The notes under the pieces are model-generated. The model saw only the letters and a list, made by a program, of their open reading frames with translations. It ran no database searches and was not told the DNA's origin. A program made the translations under genes and the position numbers. Shown here piece after piece: positions 8,950 through 17,851 of a DNA stretch of 64,000 nt (position 1 is its first letter; every line of letters starts with the position of its first letter). The DNA lies in contig NZ_CP024091.1 in assembly GCF_002736205.1 (NCBI RefSeq), positions 2,539,555-2,603,554 of the forward strand, written 5' to 3'. Source of the DNA: Pedobacter ginsengisoli. Its GTDB lineage: Bacteria; Bacteroidota; Bacteroidia; Sphingobacteriales; Sphingobacteriaceae.

Positions 8950-10329
8950 ATGAGTACAGGAGCAAAAGATCACGCCCAATTATCTGACATCTTTAATAAA
9001 GACGAAGCGCGTGTAGACTGGCATGATGAAACGCTTTGGTTTGTAAGGGCTAAACGTGATAAAGCGGCCCACAACCTTCCGGAATGGGAAACCTTGCGCG
9101 AAACTGCATCACAAATAAAAAACAATGTTTTATCAAACTTGCATGATTATCTTTTGCAGTTTGAAGCTAATGCTGAAAAGAACGGTGTAAAAGTTCATTG
9201 GGCAGCTAATGGTGAAGAACACAATAAAATAGTTCATTCCATTTTAAAGGAAAACGATGTAAACCGCATTGTTAAAAGCAAATCAATGCTTACTGAAGAA
9301 TGCCATCTAAACGATTATCTTCATAATAATGGCATTGAAGTTATAGATACTGACCTTGGAGAACGTATTGTGCAGCTGGCAGAAGAACCACCAAGCCATA
9401 TTGTGCTTCCCTGTATCCATAAAAAAAAGGAAGAAATAGGAGACTTGTTCCATAAACATCTGGGTACACCTGAAGGAGCCTCTGATCCGGTATTCTTAAC
9501 CGCAGCAGCGAGAGATCATTTACGTGAAAAGTTTATCACCAGGAAGGCTGCTATTACAGGAGTTAATTTTGCAGTAGCTGAAACCGGAGAGTTTGTGGTA
9601 TGTACAAATGAAGGAAATGCTGACATGGGTGCACACCTGGCAGATGTACATATTGCCTGCATGGGAATTGAGAAAATAGTACCCTTGCGTAAGCATCTGT
9701 CTGTATTCCTTAGGTTACTCACCAGAAGTGCTACAGGCCAACCTATTACCACCTATTCGAGTCATTTTAAAAAGCCAAGACCTGGACAAACCATGCACAT
9801 TGTTTTGGTTGACAATGGCAGAACGACCCAACTTGGACGAGAAGATTTCCGCAATTCACTTAAATGCATAAGATGTGCGGCGTGTATGAATACTTGTCCC
9901 GTTTACCGAAGAAGCGGCGGCCACAGCTATCACACGGCTATTGCAGGGCCTATAGGCTCCATACTAGCACCGAATATTGACATGAAGAACTATGCCGACC
10001 TTCCATTTGCTTCAACCCTTTGTGGATCATGTAGCAATGTATGTCCGGTTAAAATTAACATTCATGAACAGCTTTATAAATGGCGCCAAGTAATTGTAAA
10101 AGAGGGCTATGCCGATCCTAAGAAGACAATAGCCATGAAAGCAATGGATTTTACACTCTCAAATCCTTCCATTTATAAAATTGCCGGAAAGGCTGGCCGC
10201 TTTGTGTTAAAGCACGCTCCTTTTACAGTAAATAACAAATTAAATCTTTGGTATAAACACAGAGAAATGCCTGAACCTCCTAAGCAATCATTTGGGGAAT
10301 GGTATAAACAAAACAATAAAAATGACTAG
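8950..10329 (+). CDS. lutB: L-lactate utilisation protein LutB (ferredoxin-type)
   Basis: LutB/YkgF, the iron-sulfur subunit of LutABC. An LUD domain fills about residues 60-300, followed by two ferredoxin-like cluster motifs: CIRCAACMNTCPVY at about 306-319 and CGSCSNVCPVKI at about 357-368. The C-terminal helical tail ends near WYKQNNKND. Length 459 is normal. Its last 8 bases overlap the start of lutC, which implies translational coupling. Confidence 0.95.
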   Translation: MSTGAKDHAQLSDIFNKDEARVDWHDETLWFVRAKRDKAAHNLPEWETLRETASQIKNNVLSNLHDYLLQFEANAEKNGVKVHWAANGEEHNKIVHSILKENDVNRIVKSKSMLTEECHLNDYLHNNGIEVIDTDLGERIVQLAEEPPSHIVLPCIHKKKEEIGDLFHKHLGTPEGASDPVFLTAAARDHLREKFITRKAAITGVNFAVAETGEFVVCTNEGNADMGAHLADVHIACMGIEKIVPLRKHLSVFLRLLTRSATGQPITTYSSHFKKPRPGQTMHIVLVDNGRTTQLGREDFRNSLKCIRCAACMNTCPVYRRSGGHSYHTAIAGPIGSILAPNIDMKNYADLPFASTLCGSCSNVCPVKINIHEQLYKWRQVIVKEGYADPKKTIAMKAMDFTLSNPSIYKIAGKAGRFVLKHAPFTVNNKLNLWYKHREMPEPPKQSFGEWYKQNNKND

Positions 10330-10906
10330 CAGAGAAGAAATACTGGCCAAAGTAAAAACCAATCAGCCTGATGCCAGGCCTTTACCGGCGGACCTTACTA
10401 CTGTGCCTGGCGGAATGGAAAGTGTAATGCAATTTAAAACGGTATTGACTACCATAGGTGGGGCAATTGTTGAAGTTGCAAATTTTGAAGAAATTGCACA
10501 ATACATTAAACAGGAATTTAAAGATAAAAAAAGACTCATATCTACTTTACCCGAACTTGGTTCAGTAACAGAATCAGGATGGGAAAACAAAGATCCACAC
10601 AGCTATGAAAATGTTGATTTAGCCGTGATTAAAGCTCATTTTGGAGTTGCAGAAAATGCAGCATTGTGGATTACTGAAGATTTGATGCAACAAAGGGTTG
10701 TTCCCTTTATTTGTCAGCAGCTAGCAGTTGTAGTAAACAAAGCCGACATTGTTGCTACTATGCACGACGCTTATAGCAAAATAGGTGATGCTGATTATGG
10801 ATTCGGATCTTTTATTGCAGGCCCGTCAAAAACTGCAGATATTGAACAATCTTTAGTACTTGGAGCGCATGGGCCTAAAAGTATGACTGTATTTTTATTA
10901 GGCTAA
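10322..10906 (+). CDS. lutC: L-lactate utilisation protein LutC
   Basis: LutC/YkgG, the third LutABC component, an LUD domain protein. I take the ATG at 10322 (MTSREEILAKVKTN), which overlaps lutB by 8 bases and matches the family start; an earlier in-frame ATG at 10292 would add ten residues inside lutB. The C-terminal part carries the conserved FIAGPSKTADIEQSLVLGAH and GPKSMTVFLLG segments. Length 194 is standard. It faces uxaC, with only 14 bases between the two stop codons. Confidence 0.93.
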   Translation: MTSREEILAKVKTNQPDARPLPADLTTVPGGMESVMQFKTVLTTIGGAIVEVANFEEIAQYIKQEFKDKKRLISTLPELGSVTESGWENKDPHSYENVDLAVIKAHFGVAENAALWITEDLMQQRVVPFICQQLAVVVNKADIVATMHDAYSKIGDADYGFGSFIAGPSKTADIEQSLVLGAHGPKSMTVFLLG

Positions 10907-10920
10907 GGATATCATATCCC

Positions 10921-12330
10921 CTAGCCTAATTTAAAGTATTCTTCGGCATTATTGTAGCAAATATCGCTAATAATCTTACCAATCCATTTCTCGTCATCAG
11001 GTAACATTCCATTCTCCATTTCCGCTCCAAAAAGGTTACATAATATCCTTCTGAAATATTCGTGTCGCGAATAAGAAAGAAAGCTACGTGAGTCAGTAAG
11101 CATACCCACAAAATTGCTTACCATGCCCATATTAGATAACGCATTCAGTTGTTTTTCCATTCCATCTTTCTGATCCAGGAACCACCACCCCGAACCGAAT
11201 TGCATTTTACCTTTCATTCTGCCATCGGCAAAATTACCGGTCATAGCAGCAAAAACCTCATTATCCGCAGGGTTAAGGTTATAAATAATGGTTTTAGCAA
11301 GCTGATCAGTTACACTCAGATTACCCAAAAACCCAGATAATCTTTCTGCATGTCTAAAGTCGCCGATAGAGTCATATCCAGTATCAGCACCTATTTTATT
11401 AAACATACCGAGATTGTTATTTCTAATTGCGCCCAGATGAAACTGCTGCACCCAGTCTCTTTCATGATATAATTTACTCAATTCCGTTAAAACATAACCA
11501 GCAAAAGCATCAGGATTAGAAAACATCGCACCATCTGTTTTTAAAAAAACAACAAACTCCTTTTTCTCAACATCAGTTAGGGTATATGCAGCAGGTAACA
11601 TGGCTAACCCATGATCCGAAACACTGCAATTGTGTTCAGCAAAATAATCAACTCGTTGCCTTAATGCTGCCAGCAACCCATCAATATCAGCTATAACTAC
11701 TCCTGAAACAACAGAAAGCTGTTTCACATAATCCTTAAATTGAGTTGCCTTATCAATTAGCAAAGCTTTATCTGGCCGGAATGAAGGTTTAACTTTTACA
11801 GAAAAGTTACTCTCACTTAATTGTTTATGATATTTAAGGTCATCACAAGGATCATCAGTAGTACCAACCATCTTAACTTTAAAATGATTTAACAAGCCTT
11901 GTGTAGAAAATTCATCCTTTTTAAGCAATGCATTACAATCCTCATAAATTCTTTTACCAGAATCAGCATTTAGAAAAGAATTTATACCAAATGGATTTTT
12001 AAGTTCCATATGCGTCCAATGAAATAGTGGATTTCTAACAGTTGCAGGAACTACCCTTGCCCAGGCCATAAATTTATCCTGATCTTCAGCATTTCCTGTA
12101 ATGAGTTCTTCACTAACACCCAATGCACGCATCCCTCTCCATTTATAATGGTCACCTTTCAGCCAAATCTCAGTCAGATTAGCGAATTTCTTATTCTCTG
12201 CTATTTCCTGCGGTGGCAGGTGATTATGATAATCAATTATAGGAAGGTTTTTGGCATAATCATTAAAAAGTATTTTCGCTTTTTTACTGTTCAACAAAAA
12301 ATCTTCGGGTATTACTGCTCCTTCTATCAT
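10921..12330 (-). CDS. uxaC: glucuronate (uronate) isomerase
   Basis: UxaC isomerises D-glucuronate to fructuronate, or galacturonate to tagaturonate, the entry step of uronate catabolism. It is an amidohydrolase-fold TIM barrel. The metal-binding start IIDYHNHLPP lies at about residue 31, WLKGDHYKWR near 56, FHLGAIRNNN near 295 and the tail contains MLTDSRSFLSYSRHEYFRRI, a hallmark of the family. Length 469 is typical. It follows uxuA by 9 bases and so belongs to a uxuA-uxaC operon. Cytosolic. Confidence 0.96.
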   Translation of the reverse strand: MIEGAVIPEDFLLNSKKAKILFNDYAKNLPIIDYHNHLPPQEIAENKKFANLTEIWLKGDHYKWRGMRALGVSEELITGNAEDQDKFMAWARVVPATVRNPLFHWTHMELKNPFGINSFLNADSGKRIYEDCNALLKKDEFSTQGLLNHFKVKMVGTTDDPCDDLKYHKQLSESNFSVKVKPSFRPDKALLIDKATQFKDYVKQLSVVSGVVIADIDGLLAALRQRVDYFAEHNCSVSDHGLAMLPAAYTLTDVEKKEFVVFLKTDGAMFSNPDAFAGYVLTELSKLYHERDWVQQFHLGAIRNNNLGMFNKIGADTGYDSIGDFRHAERLSGFLGNLSVTDQLAKTIIYNLNPADNEVFAAMTGNFADGRMKGKMQFGSGWWFLDQKDGMEKQLNALSNMGMVSNFVGMLTDSRSFLSYSRHEYFRRILCNLFGAEMENGMLPDDEKWIGKIISDICYNNAEEYFKLG

Positions 12331-12339
12331 GTTATTTAT

Positions 12340-13524
12340 CTAAAACTGGTTTATTATTCCATACTCTAATCCTCTCAATTCTGCAAGACCTTTTAATCTG
12401 CCGATAGCTGAATAACCTGGATTAGTTTTTTTATTAAGGTCATCAAGCATCTGATGGCCATGATCAGGTCGCATAGGTATACTAATCTGTCTTTTCTGTT
12501 GTATTAAAAGGATTTGTTTTACAACATTATACATATCTACATCGCCTTCTAAATGATTATCCTCATAAAAGTCACCTGCTTCATTCCTTTTTGTACTTCT
12601 TAAATGGATAAAATGAATTCTTTCACCAAATGTATTCACCATTTCAGGTAGATTATTATCATCCCTCACCCCAAATGAACCTGTACAAAAACAAAGTCCG
12701 TTATTTAAAGATGGAACAGCTGTAAACAGTTTTTGAACCTGCATAGCTGTACTTACCACCCTTGGTAAGCCAAAAATAGGATAAGGTGGATCATCAGGAT
12801 GTATAGCCAATTTTATCCCGGCAGCATCGGCAACCGGAACAATTTCTGAAAGGAAATGAATAAGGTTTTGAGAAAGTCCGTCTTCGTCAATTCCTTTATA
12901 CTTATCTAAGGCATCCTGAAACTGACTCAAAGTAAAACTCTCTTCACTTCCAGGCAAACCTGCAATAATATTTCTTTGTAGCACCAACCGTTCATCATCA
13001 GACATTTGCTCAAAACGAATTCTGCCATTTTCAAGTTCCTGATAAGTATAGTCATCAGAGGCATTTGGCCTGTTCAACATGTACACATCAAATGCAACAA
13101 GAGCAGCCCTTTCAAATTTTAATGCCTTAGCCCCGTTTTCAAGTTCAAAGGCAAGATTGGTTCTTGTCCAATCCAACACTGGCATAAAATTGTAGGTAAC
13201 AACAGATATGCCACATGCTGCCAGATTCTGTAAGGAAACTTTATAATTTGATATATAATTTTCAAAGCCTGCTGCCTGAGTTTTTATAGCTTCATGAACT
13301 GGCACGCTTTCTACCACGTCCCATTCAAGACCTGCTTGTTCAATTATATTTTTATGTTTTAAGATCTCTTCAATTGTCCAGATTTCACCATTTGGAATAT
13401 GATGAAGTGCACTAACAACTCCCGTGCAGCCAGCTTGTCTGATGTCTGATAAGCTTACCGGATCTTTAGTACCAAACCAGCGCATGGTTTGGGTCATTCT
13501 ATGTATTTTACTGCCTTTACTCAT
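12340..13524 (-). CDS. uxuA: mannonate dehydratase
   Basis: UxuA dehydrates D-mannonate to 2-keto-3-deoxygluconate, the same product as the kduI-kduD branch. The protein has [20 protein letters not shown] near residue 13, [30 protein letters not shown] near 245, [10 protein letters not shown] near 285 and RPDHGHQML near 358, all characteristic. Length 394 fits the family. It heads an operon with uxaC. A LacI-type operator lies 111 bases upstream of the start. The intermediate fructuronate reductase (uxuB) is not in the window, nor are the KDG kinase and aldolase. Confidence 0.96.
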   Translation of the reverse strand: MSKGSKIHRMTQTMRWFGTKDPVSLSDIRQAGCTGVVSALHHIPNGEIWTIEEILKHKNIIEQAGLEWDVVESVPVHEAIKTQAAGFENYISNYKVSLQNLAACGISVVTYNFMPVLDWTRTNLAFELENGAKALKFERAALVAFDVYMLNRPNASDDYTYQELENGRIRFEQMSDDERLVLQRNIIAGLPGSEESFTLSQFQDALDKYKGIDEDGLSQNLIHFLSEIVPVADAAGIKLAIHPDDPPYPIFGLPRVVSTAMQVQKLFTAVPSLNNGLCFCTGSFGVRDDNNLPEMVNTFGERIHFIHLRSTKRNEAGDFYEDNHLEGDVDMYNVVKQILLIQQKRQISIPMRPDHGHQMLDDLNKKTNPGYSAIGRLKGLAELRGLEYGIINQF

Positions 13525-13634
13525 ATTATATTTAGTTGCTTTACACCAATATTTATTTTGGAATAAAGAATGGTATAAAAACTAAATATATATGTTGTTT
13601 CCAAGATTAAATGCATGTTAAACTGCATTTATTA

Positions 13635-13650
13635 TCGAAAACGTTTGCGA
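13635..13650. promoter_or_regulatory. LacI-type operator upstream of uxuA
   Basis: TCGAAAACGTTTGCGA is a near-perfect palindrome with central CG, sharing GAAAACGTTT with the site at 7911. It sits 111 bases upstream of the uxuA start and just past the end of the nucleotidase gene. This suggests that the LacI-type regulator also controls uxuA-uxaC. Confidence 0.6.
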
Positions 13651-13658
13651 CAGGCTTA

Positions 13659-14198
13659 TTATGCTGCAACTTCTTCCTTACGGAATAAATCCATTACATC
13701 ATTCCAGTTATCAACTCTTTGGTGATGTGTTTTATAAACATTATGTGCAGCAGTAAACATAATAGGCTTGCCTTTAAAGAAATCAAGATTCTTGCAATGA
13801 TCATCTATCATATAATCGGTGTTAATAATACTTTTATCACCACAAAAAACTATATTCTTCCAGCTAATAGATGGAAAATATTCCTGTAGCCATTCCTGCT
13901 TTTCAGACAAACATTGAGGGAATTCCATTGCTGCTGAAACAATATATACTTCATAGTTTTCCATCAGTTCTTTTACAGCTTCAATTGCTCCGGGCATCAC
14001 TGGTATTGTTCTGAAAAATCCAGGAGTGTAAACAAACCTTTTTACTGCTGTTTTATCAGGAAATCCTTCAGATTCAAGAACACCTAACATATCCTCCCGA
14101 TTAACTTTAACTCCATAATCTCTTTCATACCAGTTTATGAAATGGGTCTCTATATCAGCAAGTACACCATCCATATCAATTGCTATTGTTTTTTTCAT
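13659..14198 (-). CDS. 5'(3')-deoxyribonucleotidase-like HAD protein (NT5C family)
   Basis: A HAD-fold phosphatase of the NT5C family, which removes the phosphate from deoxypyrimidine nucleotides. The catalytic DMDGVLAD is at the N-terminus with D8 and D10, and a later IDDHCKNLDFF carries the second acidic motif near residue 135. I start it at the ATG at 14198, directly before KKTIAIDMDGV; the longer frame to 14285 would read through the regulatory boxes. That gives 179 residues, typical for the family. It is divergent from the DeoR-type gene and shares its control region. Confidence 0.82.
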   Translation of the reverse strand: MKKTIAIDMDGVLADIETHFINWYERDYGVKVNREDMLGVLESEGFPDKTAVKRFVYTPGFFRTIPVMPGAIEAVKELMENYEVYIVSAAMEFPQCLSEKQEWLQEYFPSISWKNIVFCGDKSIINTDYMIDDHCKNLDFFKGKPIMFTAAHNVYKTHHQRVDNWNDVMDLFRKEEVAA

Positions 14199-14217
14199 AC
14201 TTTTATTCTGTAATAAG

Positions 14218-14285
14218 TTGCAACAAAAATACAACAAATTGCAATATTTTGCAATTAATTTTATTAATATTGCATAATATTGCAA
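14218..14285. promoter_or_regulatory. phased TTGCAA boxes between nucleotidase and DeoR genes
   Basis: TTGCAA occurs at 14218, 14239, 14249 and 14280, with TTGCAT at 14270. Offsets are 0, 21, 31, 52 and 62 bases, so all copies fall on one DNA face. The pairs 14239-14254 and 14270-14285 are 16-base units that match as inverted copies with one difference. This is very likely the binding site of the adjacent DeoR-type regulator, covering both divergent promoters. Confidence 0.6.
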
Positions 14286-14292
14286 ACATATT

Positions 14293-15042
14293 ATGATTAA
14301 GGCAGAAAGATTACAGCAGATAATAGATCACATTACTAAAGAAGGAAAGGTTCTTCTAGGCGACTTAAGTAAACTATTAAATGTTTCCGAGGATACCGTA
14401 AGAAGAGATATTAAGGAGTTATCTGATGAAGGACTGCTTAAAGCAGTTCGAGGAGGAGCAGTATTACATTCACCAATTCCAAGACACTATAGGGAAAGAG
14501 AGAATTACGATGTTAGCCATAAGGAAATTATTGCGGCTAAAGCCCTAAAATTTATAAAAGATGGTCAGGTAATTATTTTTGATGCCGGTACCTCGGCATT
14601 AGCTGTAGCAACTAGCTTACCTAAAGAAATTAATATTACTGTGATAACTAATAATTTCCCGGTAGCCAACATTCTCGAGGATCATCCAAATGCAGAGGTT
14701 ATTTTTGTTGGTGGAAGGCTAAATAAATTATCTTTTTCTACAATGGGCCATGAGGCTATACAAGCCATTAAAAATATTCGGGCAGATATTTGTTTTTTGG
14801 GTATCTGCAGCATCGACCTTAACATTGGTGTTACCGGATTAAATTATGAAGATAGCCAGATAAAGAAAGCAATGGTGGAAACATCAAAACACATCATTGC
14901 ACTTTCGACATTTGAGAAATTGGATACCGCTGAAAACTACTACATCTGCGCAGCAAATGAGTTAAATACCATAATAACAGATATAGATCCAAAAGAAGGA
15001 AATTTACAGCGGTATCAGGATGCGGGCATCGAAATTATTTAA
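14293..15042 (+). CDS. DeoR/GlpR family transcriptional regulator
   Basis: A DeoR-family regulator, usually a repressor of sugar catabolic genes that responds to a sugar phosphate. The N-terminal HTH (residues about 6-56, with LLGDLSKLLNVSEDTVRRDI) is followed by the DeoR sensor domain with IFDAGTSALAVA near 96 and VGGRLNKLSF near 137. Length 249 is normal. The start codon lies 7 bases past the last TTGCAA box, so autoregulation is likely. Its last 8 bases overlap the end of the convergent MG2/plug gene. Which sugar it senses is not evident. Confidence 0.9.
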   Translation: MIKAERLQQIIDHITKEGKVLLGDLSKLLNVSEDTVRRDIKELSDEGLLKAVRGGAVLHSPIPRHYRERENYDVSHKEIIAAKALKFIKDGQVIIFDAGTSALAVATSLPKEINITVITNNFPVANILEDHPNAEVIFVGGRLNKLSFSTMGHEAIQAIKNIRADICFLGICSIDLNIGVTGLNYEDSQIKKAMVETSKHIIALSTFEKLDTAENYYICAANELNTIITDIDPKEGNLQRYQDAGIEII

Positions 15043-17764
15043 CCTCGTAGCGATATACTTGTCTGCCTAATAAACCATCGCCATTTATACCCTCAATTGT
15101 AACCCTGTAAACACCTTTCGTATCTGCATTAAAAAAGCTGATTTTTCCTTTTCCGCTCTCTCCTACTAAAATGCCTGGATTCCAATAAACAGTGCTTCTT
15201 AAATCAGTTATACGGCTATTGCTATCATATACCGGAGCATAAAATTCTTTCACGGGATTAAAGCCTCTAGGCGAATAGTTTACTACAGAAGGATTGTAAC
15301 CTGCACGCAATATCCCAACCCCTCTTTTTGTAGACAAAAACAAGGATGGCCCTCCTGTCATACTTATTATAGCTGCATTTGTACGAACAACATCAACCCT
15401 GTCAATATCAAGAGGGTCCAAATAGAATAAATCCTGAACCTCGCAATCATTAATTTGTCTGCCGTCAACAAAAACTCTCATCCTTTCATTCCTTGTAAAT
15501 GGCATTGTTACAGGCCCACAATCAGCCTCGGCTTGTATAAACTGTACATTAATAACCGTTGCCCTCAACCATTCCAAAAGTGTTCCAAATGCCTGTACAT
15601 TATTGGGTCTGTAAGTATTATCTGCATGTCCATCCATTATAAGATCGTAGCCAAATAGCCTTTTACGTTTTCTTGCGCTAATTATTACTTCTTTTAACTG
15701 CTGTGAACGACTCATCTGGCCACTTTTAACCATTTCTTCATCTTGTTTTTTATTATTTTCAAGCGAAGCTTTCATTGACTTGCCCATGTCCGTATCAAGG
15801 TCACCAATATTAATATTCGGAGTTCTATCCTGATCACGAATCTTATCAACTTTTATTTCAACATTTTTACCACCTTTTGCATTTCTTCCCTGAACCGTGA
15901 AACCAATTTCATTAGTAATCAACAGATTACTAAACTTATAATATCCTTCCGCATTAGTCACAGTATCAATTATCACCCCTAATTTGTTATTTATCAACGA
16001 TATTTTTCCACCCGCAATAGGTTTCTCTCCCAAAGTCAACAACCTACCTGTAACATCAGTGGTTAACTTCTCTGCCTTAAAAGCAGGTTTAAATGGTTTC
16101 CCAGATGTTAAGTCTTTCCACACAAACCTTCTATATCCTTGTGTAAGCATTAAAAGATCCAGATTACCTTTAGTTTCTTCAGTAGGATTACTAAAATAAT
16201 AACCTGGTTTTTCAATGTATCCCTTAATGTCGGAACTTAATAATATTTGAGAAAATATAGTAGTTTCTTTTGCTTCATCAACAGGAACCGCGTCTTCACT
16301 AACTACAGATACCGAAAAATTGCCGGAAATAGGAGTTCCATTAGCACCAGCAACACTTAAATCTATTTCAACCTTTTCTTTTCCAGCATAAACTTTTTTT
16401 GGTGTTGACAATTTAACATCCATCTGATCTTTGTTCTGAACGAAGATAATCCTTTCATTCATCGGATCCCCGGTCGAAGAAAACAACGTAAACTGAGTAA
16501 TTCCGGATGGCAAATCTTTAGCTGGAATATACAGAGACGTTAATGGTTTACTTATAGGCATACTGCTTGCATAACTTACGCTTCCATTAGATTGGGCAAT
16601 CAAACTAACTGTTTGTCCTCCTTTTTCAAGTATAGCAGGGTTGGAACTAATACGTACAAGTACAGTATCTGTTTCAGTATTATTATAAACAGACAAAACG
16701 TATCCGCTCTCTAAAACCGGGGGTAATTTGATTGATTTTTCAGAGCCATCCGGATAAGTTACTTTTGCCTGATAAAGCTTACCCTTTTCAGGCATTAACC
16801 TAAACTGCCCCATTCCAAAATGTGTAGCCTCAAAAGTTTCCACTTCTTTACCATCATTATCAATTATAACTCCCTTTACCGGAACACCTAACCCATCCGT
16901 ACCTGTTGCTTTAAATGCAACCCTAGTACGAACACCGCTTACCAAAGGACCACTTTCAGGGAAAAACTGGACATCAGTTTGCGTTGATATGCTTTTAATA
17001 GCAAAATCCTTAACCACAATATCTTTTTCTCTTGTTTGAAGCTTGGCAGTAAGATGTTTATCTTGCAATTTACCAGATTTACCGCCTTGTAATTTTATCT
17101 TTAGCTGCCCATAATTATCAGTTTCTTTATTACCGCTAAATACCTTTTCATAGCCGTTTTCAAAAAGAGCATAATCTACTTTCCTGTTACTTAATGCCTC
17201 ACCTTTATCGTTCGAATAAGTCAAAACAGCTGTTACTACATCCTTTGCCCCATCTTTACTGTACTCATAACTAATTTTACAGAAAGACATGTTTGCAACC
17301 GAATTACCAACACCTAATATTTTGTCATAAAAAAATGCCGGATCAGAATTCCGCATCCATTGCGTATAAGCTCGTATTCTGTAATTCCCATCGTGTGAGC
17401 TACTATCTGGCAACACGAAACTCCCTTTGGTCATTCCGGCAACAAGCGGAAGCTTTAACGATTGGGCAAGTGAATCTGCTTCATTATAAAGATCAACATA
17501 TACTGCACCACTAAGAGCAGAAAGCTGATGTTTGCTGCCAATAGTTACATAGGCTTTAAACCAAATCGTATCGCCTACCATATAATATGGTTTATCTGTG
17601 TGAAGATATATTTTTTCCTGTGGCTGGGTTTCAGTCCATTTCTGTAGGGCTGCAACTAGTTTTTCTACCGGATCATTGTCCTTTTGTGTAAATGAAAAAG
17701 CACCTGCAATTAGCAGCACAAAAAAAATAGGAATAGCAATTTTTGGAGCGTTTTTAAATTTCAT
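15035..17764 (-). CDS. secreted MG2 / CarboxypepD_reg / TonB-plug protein
   Basis: A large envelope protein of unknown function, common in Bacteroidota. A signal peptide or anchor (residues 1-25) precedes an MG2 (alpha-2-macroglobulin-like) domain with EKIYLHTDKPYYMVGDTIWF at about 55-75. Further beta domains follow, a CarboxypepD_reg-like domain at about 560-650 (DVTGRLLTLGEKPIAGGKIS), and a TonB-receptor plug-like domain at about 690-820 (LKEVIISARKR to TNAAIISMTGGPS). No beta-barrel follows; it ends at residue 909 with the GQVYRY-type motif GRQVYRYEV. The downstream 1859-residue paralogue has the same order twice. The role could be protein-protein recognition at the outer membrane; I cannot assign one. 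Confidence 0.7.
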   Translation of the reverse strand: MKFKNAPKIAIPIFFVLLIAGAFSFTQKDNDPVEKLVAALQKWTETQPQEKIYLHTDKPYYMVGDTIWFKAYVTIGSKHQLSALSGAVYVDLYNEADSLAQSLKLPLVAGMTKGSFVLPDSSSHDGNYRIRAYTQWMRNSDPAFFYDKILGVGNSVANMSFCKISYEYSKDGAKDVVTAVLTYSNDKGEALSNRKVDYALFENGYEKVFSGNKETDNYGQLKIKLQGGKSGKLQDKHLTAKLQTREKDIVVKDFAIKSISTQTDVQFFPESGPLVSGVRTRVAFKATGTDGLGVPVKGVIIDNDGKEVETFEATHFGMGQFRLMPEKGKLYQAKVTYPDGSEKSIKLPPVLESGYVLSVYNNTETDTVLVRISSNPAILEKGGQTVSLIAQSNGSVSYASSMPISKPLTSLYIPAKDLPSGITQFTLFSSTGDPMNERIIFVQNKDQMDVKLSTPKKVYAGKEKVEIDLSVAGANGTPISGNFSVSVVSEDAVPVDEAKETTIFSQILLSSDIKGYIEKPGYYFSNPTEETKGNLDLLMLTQGYRRFVWKDLTSGKPFKPAFKAEKLTTDVTGRLLTLGEKPIAGGKISLINNKLGVIIDTVTNAEGYYKFSNLLITNEIGFTVQGRNAKGGKNVEIKVDKIRDQDRTPNINIGDLDTDMGKSMKASLENNKKQDEEMVKSGQMSRSQQLKEVIISARKRKRLFGYDLIMDGHADNTYRPNNVQAFGTLLEWLRATVINVQFIQAEADCGPVTMPFTRNERMRVFVDGRQINDCEVQDLFYLDPLDIDRVDVVRTNAAIISMTGGPSLFLSTKRGVGILRAGYNPSVVNYSPRGFNPVKEFYAPVYDSNSRITDLRSTVYWNPGILVGESGKGKISFFNADTKGVYRVTIEGINGDGLLGRQVYRYEVK

Positions 17765-17851
17765 ACGGTTTGTTTCGTTTGGTTGGAATTTTATAAATAT
17801 AAAAAAATAACATGAAGAGAAAATTAATTAGCTGTAAAAATTCGGAGATAA

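Noticed and set aside
1160..13524. Complete polysaccharide utilisation locus
   Set aside because: No SusC/SusD pair, no polysaccharide lyase and no hybrid two-component sensor lie in the window, so I call it a uronate catabolic operon only.
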